Shown one piece after another: positions 15,674-20,225 of a DNA stretch of 20,225 nucleotides. The position numbers and the translations under genes were made by a program. The notes beneath the pieces are model-generated. The model saw nothing but the letters and a program-made list of their open reading frames with translations. It did not search any database and had not been told where the DNA came from. Source of the DNA: CALCKU01 sp964607445 (GTDB lineage Bacteria > Pseudomonadota > Alphaproteobacteria > Caulobacterales > Maricaulaceae). Each line of letters begins with the position of its first letter. Position 1 is the stretch's first letter. The stretch covers positions 1 through 20,225 of the forward strand of contig CAZSKN010000041.1 in assembly GCA_964607445.1 (NCBI GenBank), given 5' to 3'.

Positions 15674-17059
15674 GTGACGTTTTTGAGATCTCAAACCGGG
15701 CTAGTGTTTTTAGCCCTTGGTGTATTACTCGGCCTCATCATCATTCGTATTCTCAGCCCAGGGTTTGTTCTGGGCACAGACACATTTGACCATCCCTATC
15801 GGCAATTTATTGCGGCTCTTATGGGGGCAGGATTTATTTGGTTGGGCATAGTCATTTGGCTGCGCCGGATTGGGGCGCCGTCCCAGAATATATTTTATAG
15901 CCTTGTCGCTATCGGTATCATAGCCCGGCTCTTATTCTTGGGGTCAACCCCCATTTATGAGGATGATTGGAACCGTTATCTTTGGGATGGAATGGTTACA
16001 GTTGAGGGACATAATCCTTACCAATACCCGCCCGATGTTTTCTTCAAAGTCAAACTTGATGCCCCACAACACATGCGGGATCTACAAGCTTTGTCCGCAG
16101 GTGTTGGCAATGGTATTACGACCAAAATAAATAATGCCTATCTTACAACGATCTATCCGCCTGTCGCTATGGCTGTCTTTGCTGTAGCTGCCAAGATTGA
16201 TCCCGCTAACCTTGATGTTTTACGCCTGCTTTATTTTGTTATTGAGGGTTTAGGTTTTTTGTTGTTATTGAAAGCCCTACAAGCTTATGAACGGGCTTCA
16301 TATTGGGCTTTGTTATATTGGTTAAATCCGCTTCTCATCTATAGTATATATAATGTGGCCCATATGGATGTGATCCTGTTTCCGATTATGGTCGGGGCGC
16401 TCATCGCTGTAAAAACCCGTCCATTTTGGGCCGGCATATTATTGGGGGTTGCGGGTGCCGTGAAGTTTTGGCCCTTGTTACTTGGCCCCGTATTGCTACG
16501 ACACTATCGACATAGACCCCGTATTTTCATAGGCGCAGGCGTATTATCGGGTATTATTTGCCTGCTACTTATTCTGCCAATGTTGTTGAGTATAAATGCC
16601 AATAGCGGTCTGGTGGCCTATTCCAGTGAATGGCAAAGAAGTAGCTTTATTTATCCCTATTTAAAAATTATCTTTAGTCCGATCGCAGAGGTGGCCCCGC
16701 GCCTAGTCGTTGCCGTTGTTTTAACGGCTCTGAGTTTTTATCTCGCTTTCAAGCGTAACGTAAACAGGCTATATTTACCTGCGGCCCTAATGGGATTAAG
16801 TCTTACATTATATCTTCTCTCACCCACGGGCTATCCCTGGTATCTTTTGTGGATTTTACCTTTTTATCCGTTTCTGCCGCTCTACGGTGTCGGCCTTCTC
16901 ACCGTAATGGTGGGGCTTTATTATATCCGATATGCTATGGGTGAACGTGGAAGCTATGATATTTATTCACAATTCCTTGTCCCTTTGCAATTTGGATTGC
17001 CTATTCTTGTTATCGCATTGGAAATGAAGGCCCTGCGCAGAACGAGAGGCGCGCTATGA
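15674..17059 (+). CDS. GT-C-type integral-membrane glycosyltransferase (mannosyltransferase-like)
   Basis: A 461-residue polytopic inner-membrane protein with about ten or eleven hydrophobic spans. The first outer loop carries an acidic motif, PIYEDDWNRYLWDG (93-106), followed by NPYQYPPD. This pattern is shared with GT-C glycosyltransferases of the GT87/DUF2029 and bacterial mannosyltransferase type, where the loop acid is catalytic and the donor is a polyprenyl-phosphate sugar. The run STIYPP in related proteins is represented here by LTTIYPPVAMAVFAVAA. WLNPLLIYSIYNVAHMDV and SPTGYPWYLLWILPFYPF are also typical. The start is a GTG with only a poor ribosome binding site (GAG 15668-15670), so the exact start is uncertain. 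It ends overlapping the next gene by four bases. The sugar and acceptor are unknown. Confidence 0.75.
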   Translation: MTFLRSQTGLVFLALGVLLGLIIIRILSPGFVLGTDTFDHPYRQFIAALMGAGFIWLGIVIWLRRIGAPSQNIFYSLVAIGIIARLLFLGSTPIYEDDWNRYLWDGMVTVEGHNPYQYPPDVFFKVKLDAPQHMRDLQALSAGVGNGITTKINNAYLTTIYPPVAMAVFAVAAKIDPANLDVLRLLYFVIEGLGFLLLLKALQAYERASYWALLYWLNPLLIYSIYNVAHMDVILFPIMVGALIAVKTRPFWAGILLGVAGAVKFWPLLLGPVLLRHYRHRPRIFIGAGVLSGIICLLLILPMLLSINANSGLVAYSSEWQRSSFIYPYLKIIFSPIAEVAPRLVVAVVLTALSFYLAFKRNVNRLYLPAALMGLSLTLYLLSPTGYPWYLLWILPFYPFLPLYGVGLLTVMVGLYYIRYAMGERGSYDIYSQFLVPLQFGLPILVIALEMKALRRTRGAL

Positions 17060-17757
17060 CTGCGTCCATCGTTAAAGTCGTGATTCCGGCCCAAAATGAG
17101 GATAAAGCTATCGGCAAGGTGATATCTGAAATACCTGAAATCGTATCTGAAATCATAGTGGCCGATAATGGGTCTACCGACAAAACCGCCGAAGTCGCGC
17201 GCACACATGGGGCCACGGTTATATCGGTTCCAGAAGCGGGGTATGGACGGGCGTGTCTGGGGGGGATAAAGGCAGCCGGTGAATATGATATTCTGGTTTT
17301 TCTGGACGGTGATGCTTCTGATTATCCGGAAGACATAACAAAGCTCGTCGCACCGATTGAAAATGGTGAGGCTGATTTCGTAATCGGATCGCGCGTTTTA
17401 GGACGACGCGAAACCGGAGCGCTAACCGTGCAACAAAGATTGGGCAATATGTTAGCCTGTCGGTTGATTAAATTGATCTGGGGACATAGCTATACAGACT
17501 TGGGACCATTCAGAGCTATAACCCGCGAGGGGCTTGAGGCTTTAAACATGCGAGCTCCAACATTTGGATGGACCGTAGAAATGCAAATACGGGCGTTGAA
17601 ACACAATTTGAGGTGTCAAGATGTCGCCGTAAACTACCGTAAACGCATCGGAAAATCGAAAATATCAGGCACGCTCAAAGGCGTGGTCATGGCTGGATTT
17701 TATATATTGGGAACGATATTCATCGAGGCTATTCCCCGACGAAAGCCGTTCGTATAA
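17056..17757 (+). CDS. GT2-family glycosyltransferase (polyprenyl-phosphate sugar synthase-like)
   Basis: A 233-residue cytoplasmic or membrane-associated GT-A enzyme of family 2, of the dolichyl-phosphate-mannose-synthase/DPM1-like type. It has VVIPAQNED (8-16), ADNGSTDKT (36-44), the metal-binding FLDGDASDYPED (82-93), IGSRVLG (110-116) and TDLGPFRAI (147-155). A GWTVEMQIRA acceptor-loop motif and KRIGKSKISGTLKG follow near the end. It lacks the two C-terminal membrane spans of ArnC/GtrB-type enzymes. Its ATG overlaps the previous stop as ATGA, with GAGAGG six bases upstream, so the two are probably translationally coupled. The natural inference is that this enzyme makes the lipid-linked sugar donor that the GT-C neighbour uses on the outer face. 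UDP-glucose or GDP-mannose cannot be told apart here. Confidence 0.88.
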   Translation: MTASIVKVVIPAQNEDKAIGKVISEIPEIVSEIIVADNGSTDKTAEVARTHGATVISVPEAGYGRACLGGIKAAGEYDILVFLDGDASDYPEDITKLVAPIENGEADFVIGSRVLGRRETGALTVQQRLGNMLACRLIKLIWGHSYTDLGPFRAITREGLEALNMRAPTFGWTVEMQIRALKHNLRCQDVAVNYRKRIGKSKISGTLKGVVMAGFYILGTIFIEAIPRRKPFV

Positions 17758-17781
17758 ACCGTAGAGAGCCTTTTTAGCGCT

Positions 17782-19164
17782 TTAAAATCGTCCCGCTGCT
17801 CCGGGGAAAACAACAGGCGTTTCCGAACCATCTTTAGCGACAGCAGATACACCAAAGAAATAATTATCAATCACAAGATTGGTAAATTCCCATGAGTTGA
17901 CATTTCCGACGAAGCGCGAGTGTGTCCATTCAGGAGCCGTTGTTAACCGCCAATGCACACGGTACCCTGCCAGATTGTCCGCATTTTGCGGTGTCGTCCA
18001 TGAGAGTTGGGCCGACGCTTTAACCGCGCCTGTGGCTTCCACATTTTCAGGAAAAGGGGGTGCGCCTGCCATGCCGGCTAATGTAATCGCATTCAAGGCT
18101 GTTAATTTGGCGGCATATTTCTCGTCTACACCCTCCATAACATCGCCGTAAGCAATGGCGTTTTCTGTGCGTAAATCTTGATGTTGCCGATCATAATGTT
18201 CATGCGTTTCCATAATACGCACGCCCGGAATGCCAACGGTATTGAAGGGGCGGTGGTGTCCGCCGCGTCCAAATCGATCAAGTCTGTAGATCATCATAAT
18301 ATCAAGATTAGTTAAATATTGATCACCCATAGCTTTAATATAACGGGCTAAATTGCGCGAAGGACTATCCACTTCTCCGCCGGTAAAGCGTCTACGTCTG
18401 GCCTCTTCAGGCGTTTCATTGGCGCGCGTACCTTCTGAAAATACGCGGACAACAGAATTATTAATCACACCATCTATGCCCGATATATTCGAAATCATGT
18501 CATTATTGATAACGCCTTTGATTTGCCAGTTATTCTTAAGCGCATGAGCCGCCACAATCTCTCCGCCAAATAAACCCTGTTCTTCACCCGAGAGACCGGC
18601 ATAGATAATAGACCCTGCATATTTTCGCTGTGTTAAAACCCGGGCGGCTTCAATGACTCCGGCCATGCCCGAGGCATTGTCATTGGCGCCGGGACTATCA
18701 GACGTTCCGTTTAACGGGTCCGTAACACGACTATCTATATCTCCCGACATCATCACATAACGGTTCGGATCTGTAGATCCGCGTTGTATGGCCAAAACAC
18801 TTACGACCTCAGTCGGGTCGGGAATACGGGTCTTGCCGGATATCGTATCGGATATATATACGACCTCAAGACATCCCCCGCAGGCTTTAGAAATTTTTTC
18901 AAATTCGGCGAATATCCAACGCCGCGCCGCGCCGATCCCACGGGTCTCGCTTTGGGTTTCAGACAAGGTATGACGGGTTCCAAAATCTACCAGTGTTTGT
19001 ATGTCTGCGCGAATGCGGTCGGGAGAAGGTGCGATAGCGATATCATATATATCTAAAACTTCAGACGGCGGGGCTGTTTGTGCGGGTTTGGCTTGAGCTA
19101 AACATCCGGCAAGGCCTATGCATAATAAAAGCGCGAAGGCGCCGCGACTCATAGATTTAATCAT
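17782..19164 (-). CDS. M28-family metallopeptidase lipoprotein with C-terminal fibronectin type III domain
   Basis: A 460-residue lipoprotein. The N-terminus has the lipobox LAGC with C21 as the lipidated residue; no Asp follows, which suits the outer membrane. The M28 zinc-peptidase domain spans about 45-365 and includes PGANDNASGMAG (D162), SGEEQGLFGG (E194/E195), INNDMISN (D222) and a late His in METHEHYDRQHQDLRTEN. In most M28 enzymes the first ligand lies in a G-H-x-D-S motif; here it reads GDIDS (141-145), with D142 in the His place. DRFGRGGHHRPFN is another conserved segment. Residues about 370-455 look like a fibronectin type III domain (VEATGAVKASAQLSW, AGYRVHWR). It starts 34 bases after the desaturase stop and may be cotranscribed with it. 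Aminopeptidase activity is inferred, not shown. Confidence 0.88.
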   Translation of the reverse strand: MIKSMSRGAFALLLCIGLAGCLAQAKPAQTAPPSEVLDIYDIAIAPSPDRIRADIQTLVDFGTRHTLSETQSETRGIGAARRWIFAEFEKISKACGGCLEVVYISDTISGKTRIPDPTEVVSVLAIQRGSTDPNRYVMMSGDIDSRVTDPLNGTSDSPGANDNASGMAGVIEAARVLTQRKYAGSIIYAGLSGEEQGLFGGEIVAAHALKNNWQIKGVINNDMISNISGIDGVINNSVVRVFSEGTRANETPEEARRRRFTGGEVDSPSRNLARYIKAMGDQYLTNLDIMMIYRLDRFGRGGHHRPFNTVGIPGVRIMETHEHYDRQHQDLRTENAIAYGDVMEGVDEKYAAKLTALNAITLAGMAGAPPFPENVEATGAVKASAQLSWTTPQNADNLAGYRVHWRLTTAPEWTHSRFVGNVNSWEFTNLVIDNYFFGVSAVAKDGSETPVVFPGAAGRF

Positions 19165-19198
19165 AGCTGTTTCTTATATTTAAGATGTTTGGCACGAC

Positions 19199-20131
19199 TT
19201 AACTCGCAAGCGGTGATTGACGCAGAGAGGCAAGTTTCAATATCTCGGTATAACCGGTTTTAATGTCCATCTCGTCATAATGACCTGCTTGGCCCATTTC
19301 GTGGTGAAGGGCTTTTAATCTATAACATGGCACGTACATATAGGCATGATGTTCTATGTGGTAATTTACCCAATAGGGACTGATGAAAATACGTGAGAGT
19401 AAATGGGTGCGTGTTGTACGCGCATGGGTCAGCGGATTGTCATCAAATGTTGTCATACCATGTTCTGCAATATTACGCAGGCGGATGATGGCAAAAAACA
19501 ATGTTCCAAGCGGTAACAACCACAGTAAAGGATAAACCCACCATTTGCCCAGAGTCGCCAATACGCCAAATAAAATCACATTGGCGATCAAGGTTGGCCA
19601 AGGCGATGTTTTTTTAAATGCATCAGCGCCGTCAATCTGGGCATGGTTTCCAAATCGCATTTTTAAGCTCGCTATTTTTATACGTAAAAATGTCAATCCA
19701 CTAATATCGCGTAAAAACTTACGTCTTAAACTCGCGGGTGACGTTGGAAATTTAGCTGAGAGTGGTAAATCCGGGTCGCGTTCGCTTTGGGCATATTTAT
19801 GGTGTTTAAGATGGTATTTGCGGTAAGACGCCATATCGCCGCCGTAAGGCGCACCTAATAGATAAGTTCCGATCCATTCATTTAAAAACTTGGTTTTAAA
19901 TAATACGCCATGCGCCGCGTCATGCATGAGAACTGACATGCCATGTTGGCGTGACGCAATGATGGCAAAGGCCAATATAAATGTAAAAACATTCGGCCAA
20001 AAACTAAACATTGCCATAGCGCCAAAAATCACCCCCCATACATGCAGGGTTACGCCCCATCCCCATAGGTCTGAGCGTCGACTAAGAGATTTTAAGCGTT
20101 CCCGGGGAATATAATGTGTTGTAGCTCCCAT
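19199..20131 (-). CDS. membrane fatty acid desaturase
   Basis: A 310-residue integral-membrane di-iron desaturase. The three histidine boxes are HDAAH (70-74), HLKHH (107-111) and HIEHH (258-262), with an extra conserved-type His at 224 (IAEHG). Hydrophobic pairs flank them (about 27-60, 84-95, 180-216), giving the usual four-span layout with the boxes facing the cytoplasm. HDxxHG followed by YRKYHLKHHKYAQSERDPDL is the pattern of the FA_desaturase family that acts on acyl lipids. The position of the double bond and the substrate (phospholipid, CoA or sphingolipid) cannot be read. The start ATG lacks a good ribosome binding site, but the N-terminus looks complete. The next gene downstream on the same strand is the M28 lipoprotein. 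Confidence 0.9.
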   Translation of the reverse strand: MGATTHYIPRERLKSLSRRSDLWGWGVTLHVWGVIFGAMAMFSFWPNVFTFILAFAIIASRQHGMSVLMHDAAHGVLFKTKFLNEWIGTYLLGAPYGGDMASYRKYHLKHHKYAQSERDPDLPLSAKFPTSPASLRRKFLRDISGLTFLRIKIASLKMRFGNHAQIDGADAFKKTSPWPTLIANVILFGVLATLGKWWVYPLLWLLPLGTLFFAIIRLRNIAEHGMTTFDDNPLTHARTTRTHLLSRIFISPYWVNYHIEHHAYMYVPCYRLKALHHEMGQAGHYDEMDIKTGYTEILKLASLRQSPLAS

Positions 20132-20225
20132 ATTAAATAAGATGCGCTTCTGAAGTTAATCTGTCAATCACCTAGGTCTTTTGACTTGAACCGCTTGTGG
20201 AATGCGCGCATAGCCTCAAAAGGAG
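20132..20225 (-). promoter_or_regulatory. upstream region of the desaturase, possible -35 box
   Basis: On the reverse strand a perfect TTGACA (20162-20167) lies 30 bases before the desaturase ATG, but no convincing -10 follows at 16-18 bases. An 8-bp palindrome ACCTAGGT lies at 20170-20177, directly upstream of it. No coding region is visible up to the right edge. Confidence 0.25.

Overview
The window reads as ordinary chromosome of an alphaproteobacterium, most likely a marine, stalked-type lineage of the Hyphomonadales/Maricaulales (a Hellea- or Litorimonas-like relative; inferred from protein style, the pcm-like/tolC/popZ/valS gene order and a base composition that looks mid-40s % GC by eye). 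Nothing suggests phage, plasmid, transposon or CRISPR content. Base and codon use look even across the window, and there is no gene-free stretch above 300 bases.

Left part (1-7.6 kb), all forward after a reverse-strand tRNA-Cys: a methyltransferase of the isoaspartyl-methyltransferase fold that lacks the usual active-site loop, a TolC-type outer-membrane channel, a very large PopZ (polar organising protein, DUF2497) with a clear intrinsic terminator behind it, and valyl-tRNA synthetase. This is housekeeping and cell-polarity ground. The PopZ is the most striking object here: its two family-defining ends are intact, but the acidic linker between them is about 575 residues, against roughly 80 in Caulobacter, and it carries about eleven copies of a short acidic-hydrophobic motif spaced about 33-62 residues apart.

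Middle part (7.6-14.5 kb): a DUF3137 membrane protein preceded by two abutting palindromes, a convergent exonuclease III (xth), then a divergently transcribed exported M20D amidohydrolase, and a reverse-strand exported fusion of a TolB-like beta-propeller with an amidohydrolase. Small tandem repeats and inverted repeats sit in the intergenic spaces.

Right part (14.5-20.2 kb): a tight forward trio of an exported DUF547 protein, a multi-membrane-span GT-C glycosyltransferase and a GT2 glycosyltransferase that overlaps it by four bases (a likely lipid-linked-sugar pair). It is met by a reverse-strand pair of a fatty acid desaturase and an M28 lipoprotein peptidase with a fibronectin-type C-terminus. 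The divergent promoter region at 14443-14648 contains a perfect 16-bp palindrome, a good operator candidate.

Three exported hydrolases (M20D, TolB-amidohydrolase, M28) within 10 kb fit a bacterium that feeds on peptides or amides, but they are on different strands and no shared pathway can be proven. Several gene starts differ from the longest open frame (xth, the TolB-amidohydrolase, the DUF3137 gene); the reasons are given in each entry.
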